Shown: positions 36,701-45,971 of the stretch, piece after piece
Position numbering within the stretch: position 1 is the first letter of the stretch
Layout of the letters: the number at the start of each line of letters is the position of its first letter
NCBI RefSeq assembly: GCF_011386835.1
Contig: NC_088792.1
Coordinates: forward strand, 37,748,882 to 37,812,881
Length of the DNA: 64,000 nt
Direction: 5' to 3'
DNA from: Chrysemys picta bellii
Lineage: Eukaryota; Chordata; Testudines; Emydidae
Program-made: the position numbers and the translations under genes
Notes under the pieces: generated by a model
Told to the model about the DNA's origin: nothing
Database searches by the model: none
What the model saw: only the letters and a program-made list of their open reading frames with translations

Positions 36701-39640
36701 AATACTCTACAAACATCAACTACTTAAGCCTCACAACAATGCTTATGAGATAGGAATATATGCTGTCCCTTTCAGCCACCACTTAGCAGAACACTGAAGC
36801 TTTTTGACAGTGGGCAGCAACAGTGCACAACAGTTTAGGATGCAAAATAAAGATCATCATATCTAACTGAAACAGCAAGACAAGACAGAAGTTTGGAATC
36901 TGGAAACTAACCTGCCCACCGTTACCCTCACAAAAAGAGCCCTGGATCTTTAACGCCAAGTGGTCAGGACCTCTGTTTTATGTCTTAGCAATAAAACTGG
37001 AAAGGTGAAAGCAGGGGCAGAACCAATCTTTTAACAGACAGCTATGGGAGAAGACAAATTTGTAAACTGAAAGAGGAACAAAGGGAAAACATTTACCCCC
37101 TGCTCTTAATAGAGGCTCATTCATTAAAATAAGGCAAGGGATCCAAGGTCATAGAAAGTTACATGTGATCAATTTTTGGAAAATCCCCTTGTTAGGGTCC
37201 TACAGAGCAAACCCATAGTCAGAGACTCTTTGGAATATTGCCAGAGCGAAGTGTCATGAAGGCCCCATTCTCCTTCTTTGGGGCCCACGTAAACTCATGC
37301 ACACCCTGCTAGACATATTGTACATGAAAAGAGTTGAATGACCTTTGCTAATAATGGACCCCAAGCATGAATACCAGAATGCATTCAGGAGAGGCCCAGG
37401 ACTAAGATTTTATGTAAAGCCTAAAACATGGAATGAAATTCTTCCGGATTGGGATGAGGGTCATTGCAGGGGCAGTGGATGTGTAAGGGTTCCCTCTGCA
37501 CCTGGTGTACTGATTAACAGAGAGCGTCATAGATATCACGGTCAAGACTGTAATCTTCCCAAGCACAAAAACCTGCTTCTAGCTCAACTTAGTTTAGTAA
37601 AGGGCCTGTTCCCTCAGTAATCCAGGAAAATATACTCTCCTGCTACAGCTCTAGTGTCATAAATTTCCCCAAGAGTCTCTATCACATCAGTGTAAATAGA
37701 CCTCAGCTCCTTTACTCCCCTGGTTCATTCTGATCCCTGTCTCCCATCTTCCTAGATGTTTTCCATGTGCCAGCTCCTGGCTGCACAATAACTTTCCAAT
37801 ACTGAATGCTTCATTCCAAGTCCCCTTCTGGAGAGAAAGTTCTGTCTCCCATTTCCCTCTCTGATTCTGTCCCACACCTCAGGACTTGCTTGGGCCTGTT
37901 TTCTGCCATGTAGACAAAATGTTTTGCCATCCCCTCCTGCTCTCCCCTCCCAGCCCTACCAACCTAGTAGTGATTCCTGTCCCAGTTTTCCAGAGAAAGA
38001 AAGATGTACTGACTCTTACCTACACCTCACACTAGGTTAATGGGAGTGACTAGCACAGGCTGTTTCTAGTGAGAGATGGGACACCCATGTTTACAGTAAA
38101 CAGTGCTTGTCCTTGTTTTGTAAAGCCCAGCTGACTGGGTGCCTGAAGGAATTGGTAAAACTGACAGCCAGCTGAGTGAGCATAGCTGCACCTCACAGAT
38201 CGAGCCCTGGTCTGTCATGCTGCCACCCTGCCCTCTATGAAGCCTGGAGCTCCTGACACAGTCAGATCCATGTGGAATCTGAGGTCCAGCATTACTGCAG
38301 GTGACGAGCCCTCTAGGCAACCCAGCTGCACTACCAGTACATGCAGCAGCTACTGATGCAGACTGAGGTGGGTATCCCTGCAGCTGCTCCCCTCCCCTGC
38401 ACCACACCTAGGGTACTGGAAATGGGGGAGCTCAGAGGTGCAAGGGGTGAGATAAAGGTCTCTGAGTGGATGTGAGCGAGGAATGAATACATCTGGCACA
38501 GAGCGAGGGAGAGGAAGCTCTGAGGAGATGGGAAAGGAGGAGAGAGGAGACGGAAAAAGAGAAGGCAGCTCGTGGTTTGAGAGACCCTTCTCTACCTATA
38601 AATGTCTCATGTCCCAAACTTGCTGTGTGACCTTGGGCAAGTCGCTGCCTTCGAGTGGTGATCTGAGCCCTAGTTCATTAGGACCATAGTCATTATTCTA
38701 TCTCATCACTTGTGTAAAGTAAGAGGCGGCACAATCACAGGAACACTTCAGTGCCCCAGACTTGTGCCATTTCAAAACAATACCAGGTACAAATAAAAGG
38801 ATTCACTCCTCAGTTGCAGTTAGATGACCTTCCATTGGCAACAACTGCAGCCAGAACCCAGGAAACAGAAAGTTGCTACAGCTTGATTGCCAGCTAAGGA
38901 CTCCCTGCAACTCTGGCCCCCAGGAATAAGTTATCAAAGTGTACAGACTAGGGACCAGCCCGCAGCTTGGTGGCAGGACTCGCACGTCCTACAAGGGAGG
39001 CCCACAGCTGATGCTGAAGTTTGATGACAGGCAAATGTAAACATGCTTAGGGGCACAAGCTGAGCACTCACAGCATAGTTCACAAACTGCCATGAGCAAA
39101 AGTGGGATGTTTTTACCATCTTGTACCTTGTCACATACAGCCACTTCCAGAGCTGAGTCTGGCCTAAGTATGCTCTGGATCAGCTGTGGCATGGCAAAGC
39201 CTACCTTAGGGTGGTCCTGGCTGGGGCCAAGAGCTGGCATTGCTGCAGGATGACTCTCACCTTGGTCTTTACCAAACCTCACAGTCGCAGACTGCAAAAG
39301 AGAAAATAATATTCAAAATAATAGTTAGATACATAGAAAAATCAAAAATAAAGGTCAGTATTCGCAAGCCTCACTCTGCACTTTTCTGTTTCAATCCCAT
39401 TTGCGGCTGCACTGCCTAAAAATCCCTTGGCATGTTCAAATGCCAGTAATGTTCTCTGCTTTGGCTATGTCCTGTACTGGAGTGTCTGTCCGGTACAGAG
39501 GGTCATGCCAAGGAAAGTGAAATTTGCTGCAAGGGTTTAATACTTTTCAGAAAAATCTCACTTTTTCTTTCTCGCTCTCACCTGCGGGCGGGTAAACAAC
39601 CAGTGTAGGGGTAGGCTGCAGGAGAAAAGCAGCACTGTGG
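33767..39640. other. Mostly unique DNA, no gene recognised
   Basis: No exon with convincing codons was seen. Small features: a 23-bp direct duplication at 35774-35796 and 35801-35823; a short SINE/LINE-like scrap near 36656-36750; and a MIR-core-like scrap with GTGTGACCTTGGGCAAGT near 38620-38645. Confidence 0.35.
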
Positions 39641-39644
39641 ATGT

Positions 39645-39658
39645 GTGGCCATAGCAAC
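39645..39658 (+). promoter_or_regulatory. RFX X-box upstream of the C17orf98-like gene
   Basis: GTGGCCATAGCAAC fits the X-box consensus GTNRCC-N(0-3)-RGYAAC at every position, with a 2-nt spacer. It lies 110 bp upstream of the ATG at 39768. X-boxes bound by RFX factors near the start of transcription are a hallmark of ciliary genes. Confidence 0.65.
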
Positions 39659-39767
39659 CCGTAAGGACTCCTTCAGGCTTTCCAGCAGAGAGGACAGTGT
39701 AGTTACTGGTAACACGGGAGCACCCATTGCTCGTCTCCTTGCTCTCGCCCATTCTTGAGCAAAATCA

Positions 39768-40022
39768 ATGTTGCCGCCCAAGAAAAGGAAATCGCCTCTA
39801 GTGAGTCACTTTGCACTATCTCCTTCTAAAGCTGACTTGGAACATAAGGAGGGGTGGTTCATTTTGGATGGTGTGGCAATGGAAAGTATTGCCAGAGATT
39901 ATAGTCATTCTCTGCCAAAGCTGGGCTGTATAATTCCTCCCTATAATGCTCGGAGGGACCCCCATGCAGCTGCCTATTTCACAACCAAGCCTGTACCTCC
40001 TTTGCGCCAAAGAACAGGACAA
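39768..40022 (+). CDS. C17orf98-like (DUF4542) gene, exon 1
   Basis: First coding exon, 85 codons from ATG to CAA, followed by a good GTAAGT donor. The protein has a basic start (MLPPKKRKSP), then EGWFILDGVAMES, PKLGCIIPPYNARRD and YFTTKPVPPL, ending RQRTGQ. From memory these align with human C17orf98: FILDGVA, then IPPYNA, then VPPLLRKT in the same order and spacing. The human protein is about 154 residues; this one is about 170, mostly because of a longer N-terminus. Function is not established; proteins of this type are linked to cilia and sperm tails, and the X-box upstream agrees. Because the human gene is on chromosome 17, a copy beside PTF1A and MSRB2 is either a paralogue or a relocation. 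ATG choice: the first Met of the open frame, with no alternative seen. Confidence 0.85.
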
Positions 40023-40159
40023 GTAAGTATCATTCTATGTGCACAAACATTTGGCCGAGTTTGCTTACCTTTGTTTGAATATTGTAGCTAGTAAAGTAAG
40101 TGTGTTCTAATTTTACCTTTTCTTCCTGTCATTAGAAATCATAATAAATAAGTACAAAT

Positions 40160-40365
40160 CAGGTGTAAGAGGGAGAGGGAGGGTCTGAGCACAAACCTAG
40201 GAGTCAGGCATGCCTGAGTTCCAATCCTGGCTCTGCTACTGGCTCCATTCGTGGCCTTGAGCAAGCCACTTAACTTCTCTGCCTCAATTTTCCCTTCAGT
40301 AAAATGATTAACACCTATCTGCCCTGTAAAGATTAATTAGTTAAGGGTTGAAAGTGCTGTGAGGT
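40160..40365 (+). repeat. MIR-type SINE
   Basis: Matches the MIR layout: AGTCAGGCATGCCTGAGTTC, CCTGGCTCTGCTACTGGCTC, then CCTTGAGCAAGCCACTTAAC and a CTGCCTCAATTTTCCC stretch. It lies in intron 1 of the C17orf98-like gene. Confidence 0.8.
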
Positions 40366-40524
40366 GTTACTTATTTTAGCATATTAAATGTATTATTTAA
40401 GTAGGAAAATAAAAATAGAATAAAATTGCTTTATTTCAAAATCTGGAGAGAGAAAAACAATGCACTATTGTTAAAAACAAATAACTTATGAAAAAGTAGT
40501 TTTAAAAAGATTTTATCTTCACAG

Positions 40525-40624
40525 GTAAATGGAGGAACATCAAGTTATAGTAAAATGGCAGAGTGTTTCCGGTTCAGCAGCGCAGCTGCCCTTTATCTGA
40601 TATTCGGGAACAAAGCTGGTGCAG
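40525..40624 (+). CDS. C17orf98-like (DUF4542) gene, exon 2
   Basis: A 100-nt exon between a TTTTATCTTCACAG acceptor and a GTACTG donor. It starts in phase 0, matching the end of exon 1, and ends with one base (phase 1), matching exon 3. It reads VNGGTSSYSKMAEC, a middle part, and LYLIFGNKAGAG. Recalled human residues in this interval have the same length, begin with a GGT block and end YLNRRNWAGTG, so the ends align but the middle is poorly conserved. The open frame and double phase agreement are the main support. The donor lies only 21 bp before a hAT element (40646). Confidence 0.72.
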
Positions 40625-40645
40625 GTACTGTGATGACCCCCACAT

Positions 40646-40888
40646 CAGGGCCAGCTCCAGGCACCAGCTGAGCAAGCAGGTGCTTGGGGCGGCCAAGGGG
40701 AAAGGGCGGCACATTGGGCTGTTCGGCGGCAATTCAGCGGAGGGTCCCCGTCCCTCTCGGAGGGAAGGACCTGCCACTGAATTGCCACCGAAGAAGAAAG
40801 CAGTGCAGTGGAGCTGTAACCGATCAAAATTGTGGCTTTTTTTTTTTTCTCGCTGCTTGGGGTGGCAAAAACCCTGGAGCCGGCTCTG
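40646..40888. mobile_element. hAT-type element, CAGGGCYGGC-end family
   Basis: A 243-bp element with ends CAGGGCCAGCTCCAGG and CCTGGAGCCGGCTCTG. Flanks CCCCACAT (40638-40645) and CCCCACAC (40889-40896) match at seven of eight positions. No coding capacity. Confidence 0.88.
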
Positions 40889-40907
40889 CCCCACACTGTA
40901 ACACATA

Positions 40908-41026
40908 GGGTGACCAGACGTCCCGATTTTATAGGGACAGTCCTGATATTTGGGGCTTTTTCTTATATAGGTGCCAATTACCCCCAACCCCCGTCCTGAT
41001 TTTTCACACTTGCTATCTGGTCACCC
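40908..41026. mobile_element. Palindrome-ended TA-flanked MITE (119 bp)
   Basis: Ends GGGTGACCAGA and TCTGGTCACCC are perfect inverted repeats, flanked by TA on both sides (40906-40907 and 41027-41028), as for Tc1/mariner-type insertion. Related copies lie at 52278-52396 and 62964-63081. Confidence 0.85.
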
Positions 41027-41039
41027 TAGTAACACATTG

Positions 41040-41276
41040 CACTTCAATAGCACCTTCCATTATTAATTATTATTTATTATTATTATGTATTCATATTAGA
41101 GGCTCCAACCAGGATCCAAGTCCTACTGGGCCCTATACACATAGATAGTAAAAAGATGCTCCCTGCCCCAAGGCGCTTAGCATCCGAAGAAGTGGGCTGT
41201 AGTCCACGAAAGCTTATGCTCTAATAAATTTGTTAGTCTCTAAGGTGCCACAAGTACTCCTGTTCTTCTTTTTACA
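41040..41276. repeat. Two interspersed repeat scraps
   Basis: 41040-41180 holds an ATT-rich start, then GGATCCAAGTCCTACTGGGC and a CTCCCTGCCCCAAGGCGCTT end, a widespread amniote repeat whose class was not settled. 41181-41276 (GAAGAAGTGGGCTGTAGTCC, then CACGAAAGCTTATGCTC) is the same family as the hairpin arms at 51775-51949. Confidence 0.5.
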
Positions 41277-41919
41277 GTCAAAGGGCCTTTCCTGCAAAAA
41301 CATACACACATGCTTAACTGTATACACAAATGGTCCCATTGAGATCACTAGGACCATTCACATGCAAGGAATTATGCCTGCATGTAAATATTTACAGGGT
41401 CTAAGTCTATGACGAGACATCACATGGATGCACCTAATAGATGTGGGGGAAACCAAGGTGACTACGATTGATGTAACAAGCAGCAGTCAGAGCACAGCAG
41501 CTGCCTAGCCATTGTTGAGTACTGTGTAGGCATTGTGACAGATGTGAGATTTAAGCAGAGATCTAAAGAGAGAGGATAATGAAGTGGTTTTGCAGATTTT
41601 TAAGGGGTGATCTTCCCATGCATAACGTGATACCTCTGAGCCCAAGCCTGCTGAAGCCTGCTGAGTCATTTCTGAGCTGGAGAGTGTGATGAGTCACCAG
41701 AGACAATTACCTGCAGGTCTTGTGACAGGCCCCCCACACTATTCAACCAGGGTTCAGCCAGTCCACAGGGGAGGACACACCTAGATGATCCCAAGGCACA
41801 TATATAGGTGCCTAAGGGAAGCAGTCTCTAGTCTGCTCAACATCTACCTGGCTGGGAGCATTCCCATTGCTTACTGTTTCAACAGACTGTCCTTGCTCCT
41901 GTTCCAGCTCTGGCTTGCT
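41277..41919. other. Intronic DNA, nothing recognised
   Basis: Part of intron 2 of the C17orf98-like gene. No repeat ends or exons seen. Confidence 0.3.
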
Positions 41920-42895
41920 TCTCATAGACTCATAGACTCATAGACTTTAAGGTCAGAAGGGACCATTATGATCATCTGGTCTGACCCCCTGCATGCTGCA
42001 GGCCATAAAACCGTCCCTAGCCCTTCCCTGGACTCTGCTGCTTAAGTCCCCAATCCTGTTATTAGTGACTTCAATCGGCAGAGACCCTCCTGCTAGAGAT
42101 CCCTGCCCCATGCTGCGGAGGAAGGCGAAAAACCTCCAGAGGCTCAGCCAATCTGCCCTGGAGGAAAATTCCTTCCCGACCCCAAATGTGGCGATCAGTA
42201 AGACCCCGAGCATATAGGCAAGAGTCTCCATCCTGACCCCTTTTAGCCATTATGCTATTTACCTACCATTGCTTGGTTTTCCTTGACTACTACGTTTTAC
42301 CATTAAACCATTCCCTCCATAAACTTATCTAACTTAATCTTAAAACCAGACAGGTCCCTCGCCCCCACCGTTTGCCTCGGAAGGCCGTTCCAATATTTCA
42401 CCCCTCTGACGGTCAGAAACCTTCGTCTAATTTCAAGCCTGAACTTCCCCACGGCCAGTTTATATCCATTCGTTCTTGTATCTACGTTAGTACTAAGCTG
42501 GAATAATTCTTCTCCCTCCCTTGTATTAATCCCTCTAATATATTTAAAGATAGCAATCATATCCCCTCTCAGCCTTCGCTTTGTCAGACTAAACAACCCA
42601 AGCTCCTCTAGTCTCCTTTCATACGACAGGTTTTCCATTCCTCTGATCATCCTAGTGGCCCTTCTCTGCACCCGTTCCAGTTTGAGTTCATCTTTTTTAA
42701 ACATGGGAGACCAGAACTGCACACAGTACTCCAAATGAGGTCTCACCAGCGCCTTGTACAACGGAAGCAGGACCTCCTTATCCCTACTAGATATCCCTCG
42801 CCTAATGCATCCCAAGACAGCATTGGCTTTTTTCACCGCCACGTCACATTGTCGACTCATAGTCATCCTGCGGTCTACATCTCTGTTTCTATGCT
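41920..42895 (-). mobile_element. CR1 LINE, young 5'-truncated copy
   Basis: On the minus strand, 42866-42303 is a continuous 187-codon frame, the C-terminal part of the CR1 second protein beyond the RT core (DVAVKKANAVLGCIRRGISS, then LVRPHLEYCVQFW, LERVQRRATRMIRG and GEELFQLS). It is followed by the 3' untranslated region and a tail of ATGAGTCT-type 8-bp repeats (plus strand TAGACTCA near 41927-41948). The undamaged frame suggests a recent insertion. Confidence 0.92.
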
Positions 42896-43039
42896 AGGCA
42901 GCAGAGGAGAAAGCACAAAGATGTTTGAGGAAAAATTGGGCTGATGGACAATAAGGGATGGCATTGCTTGTGGAGTAGAGGCCAATGTCTTGATAGTATA
43001 TAAGAGATAGGTAGGTACGGAACTGGTTAAAGGGGAGAC

Positions 43040-44440
43040 TACAATGGGTCATAAGAAAAGGTGGAGAGAGATTACTAGTAGAGTTCCTCAAGGACTGGTC
43101 TCGAGACCAATCTTAGTTAACATTTTCATTACTGACCTTGGCACAAAAAGTGGGATTGTGCTATTAAAATTTGTAGATGACACAGAGTTGGGAGGTATTG
43201 CCAATATGGAGGAGGACCAAAATATCATACAAGAAGATTTGGATGACCTTAAAAACGGGTATAATAAAAATGGGATGAAATTCAATAGTGCAAGGTCATG
43301 CTTTTAGGGACTAACAGCAAATTTTTTTCCTATAAGTTGGGAATGTATCAGTTGGAAGCGACAGAGGAGGAGAAAGGCCTGGGTATACTGGTCAGTCACA
43401 AGATGACTATTAGCTACCAACATTATGTGGCCGTGAGAAAGGCTAATGCCATCCTAGGATGTATCAGACAAGGTATTTCCAGTAGAGATAGGGAAGTGTT
43501 AGTACCATTATACAAGACACTGGTGAGACCTCATCTGGACTACTGTGTGCAATTCTGGTCTCCCATGCTTAAGAAAGATGCAGAGAAGGGCTACTAGGAT
43601 GAGCAGAAGAATGGAGAACCTACCTTACAAGAGGAGATTTAAGTAGCTTGGCTAGTTTAGCCTAACCAAAGAAAGTTTGAGGGGAGATATGATTCCTCTC
43701 TATAAATATATCAGAGACATAAACAGTGGGAGAGGAGTTATTTAATTTAAGGGCCAATGGTAGCACAAGAACAAATGAATATAAACTGGCCATCAATAAG
43801 TTTAGGCTTGAAATTAGATGGTTTCTAACTATCAGAGGAGTGAAGTTCTGGAACAGTCTTCAAAACCTAACTTGTTTTAAGACTGAACTTGATTTGTCTG
43901 TGGAGGGGATGGAGTGATGAGATTGGCTACAATGGAATATGGCCTATCTGTGACTCCTATTACTAAATAGTTCCAATGGCTGGAGATGGGACACTAGCTG
44001 GGCAGGGCTCTGAGTTTCTACAGAGAATTTGTTCCCAAGTGTCTGGCTGCTGGGTCTTGCCTACATGCTCAGGGTCTAACTGATTGCCATATTTAGGGTA
44101 AGGAAGGAATTTTCTACCAGATCAGATTGGCAGAGACCCTGAGATTTTTTGCCTTCCTCTGCAGCATGGAGCATGGGTCACCTGCTGGTTTGAACTAGAG
44201 TGAATGGTGAATTCTCGGTAACAAAAGTCTTTAAATCAAGATTTGAGGACTTCAGTAACTCAGCCAGAGTTGGGCCTACTACAGGAGTGGGTAGGTGAGG
44301 TTCTGTGGCCTGCTATGTGCAAGAAGTCAGACCAGATGATTACGAGGGCCCTTCTGGCCTTTAAAGGCTATGAGATTATACAAAGGGTGGGGCCAAAGCT
44401 CTTAAAAATGAAGACAAGTAATTGTGTTTGATGCAGCGGA
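43040..44440 (+). mobile_element. CR1 LINE, older copy
   Basis: Broken frames show VPQGLVSRPILVNIFITDL and KFVDDTELGG (the RT FxDD-type motif read as FVDD), then AVRKANAILGCIRQGISSRD and LVRPHLDYCVQFWS, then a 3' untranslated region with CAGACCAGATGAT. Frameshifts near 43590 and 43720 and several stops make it inactive. Confidence 0.88.
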
Positions 44441-44467
44441 GGAAGAGCCAGTGGAAGAATACAAAGG

Positions 44468-44472
44468 GAGGT
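44468..44472. repeat. Target site duplication, left (GAGGT)
   Basis: GAGGT immediately before the 5' LTR; the same five bases follow the 3' LTR at 51179-51183. Confidence 0.95.
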
Positions 44473-45853
44473 TGTGACGTTATTGACATAAACTGGGACC
44501 ATATAGATCATTGTTGCAACCAAGGTCCTGTAGTGGCACCCAAATCTTGTATAAAGGGGGTCAAATGGGGTGTCTAGGACAAGGTTATGGTTTACTGGTT
44601 ATGATTATGCTGTCTATATGTGTGTATCAGTTTTGTAGTCGAAGTTATGAATATTGGCTCTATACTGTCTGTATGGCAAACTTATGCTATGCTTCTGGGT
44701 GACATCCCAGACAAGCTGAGATTAGCTCTGCCTAGCCTGCTTGATGGCCCATTAAGGACCATCAGCTATACAATGGACCCATTGAGAGAAGGCAGATACG
44801 CCTTGTACCTCAGCAAAGTATGCAGGGACTGGCCCATGTGACTCCAGACTCCATGTTGCTGTAATTTTCCACAGTAAGAACAAAGAGGTTTTCTTACACC
44901 TGGAAAAGACTATATAAGGCTGATGCCTGATCTCCATCTGGTCTTCAATCCTGCTTCTTACCTCTGGAGGAACTTTGCTACAAGCTGAAGCTTTGAACAA
45001 AGGACTGAGGACCCATCCCAGCGGGGGATGTATTCCAGAGACTTGATTTGAACCTGCAGTTTATTCCATCGCTGCTGCAAGCCTGAACCGAGAACTTTGC
45101 CATTACTGTATGTAATTGATTCCATTTAACCAATTCTAACTCTCATCTCTATCTTTTTCCTTTTATGAATAAACCTTTAGATTTTAGATTCTAAAGGATT
45201 GGCAGCAGCGTGATTTGTGGGTAAGATCTGATTTGTATATTGACCTGGGTCTGGGGCTTGGTCCTTTGGGATCAGGAGAACCTTTTTCTTTTACTGGGGT
45301 ATTGGTTTTCATAACCATTTGTCCCCATAACGAGTGGTACTGGTGGTAATACTGGGACACTGGAGTGTCTAAGGAGATTGCTTGCGAGACTTGCAGTTAG
45401 CCAGTGGGGTGAGACTGAAGTCCTCTTAGTCTGGCTGGTTTGGTTTGCCTTTGGGCTGGTCCCCACTTAGTCCGGACTTCGGACTAAGGTACGCAAATTC
45501 AGCTACGTTAATAACGTAGCTGAATTCGAAGTACCTTAGTCCGGACTTACCGGGGTCCAGACGCGGCCGGAAGTCTCCCCCCGTCGACGCTGCGTACTCC
45601 TCTCGGAGAGCTGGAGTACCGGCGCCGATTGTGGGCACTTCCGGGATCGATCCGGGATCGATTTATCGCGTCTTAACCAGACGCGATAAATCGATCACAG
45701 AACATCGATTGCGTGCCTCCGGACCAGCCGGTAAGTGAAGACTAGGCCTTAGAGGTGGAAAAAACCCCAGCCTTGGGCTGTAACTGCCCTATTTGAGCAA
45801 TTTGTCCTGAGTTGGCACTCTCAGTTGGGTTCCGCCAGAACCGCATTGTCACA
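44473..45853 (+). repeat. 5' LTR (with inserted MITE)
   Basis: 1381 bp, which is 1082 bp plus a 296-bp MITE and its 3-bp target duplication. Promoter TATATAA at 44911-44917 and poly(A) signal AATAAA at 45168-45173, in the right order for U3-R-U5. The MITE falls about 280 bp downstream of the poly(A) signal, in U5. Confidence 0.95.
45453..45748. mobile_element. Harbinger-like MITE inside the 5' LTR
   Basis: A 296-bp element with ends GGGCTGGTCCCCACTTAG and GTGAAGACTAGGCC, imperfect inverted repeats, flanked by TTT (left) and TTA (right). The uninterrupted 3' LTR shows the empty site GCCTTAGAGG, proving insertion and giving the target TTA. Internal palindromes AGCTACGTTA/TAACGTAGCT and TCGCGTCT-type stems make it foldable. 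Confidence 0.93.
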
Positions 45854-45875
45854 GTGGCGTAGTCGTGCTTGGATC
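45854..45875 (+). promoter_or_regulatory. Candidate primer binding site
   Basis: One base after the LTR end comes TGGCGTAGTCGTGCTTGG. Its TGG start is where a site complementary to a tRNA 3' CCA is expected. The matching tRNA was not identified. Confidence 0.5.
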
Positions 45876-45971
45876 CACAGAACCAGGTCAATTAAGCTTT
45901 GGGTCAGAACCCCACGCTATCCAAATTTGAATTTTGGGATTGAGAGTTTTGTTGGTTAAAGAGCTGCTGCA

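Noticed and set aside
44511..45000. Small frames repeated identically in both LTRs
   Set aside because: They lie in LTR non-coding sequence; identity is due to LTR duplication.
44473..45853. 5' LTR read as a different LTR family because of its length
   Set aside because: The excess of 299 bp is exactly one MITE plus its 3-bp target copy; the rest is the same 1082-bp LTR.
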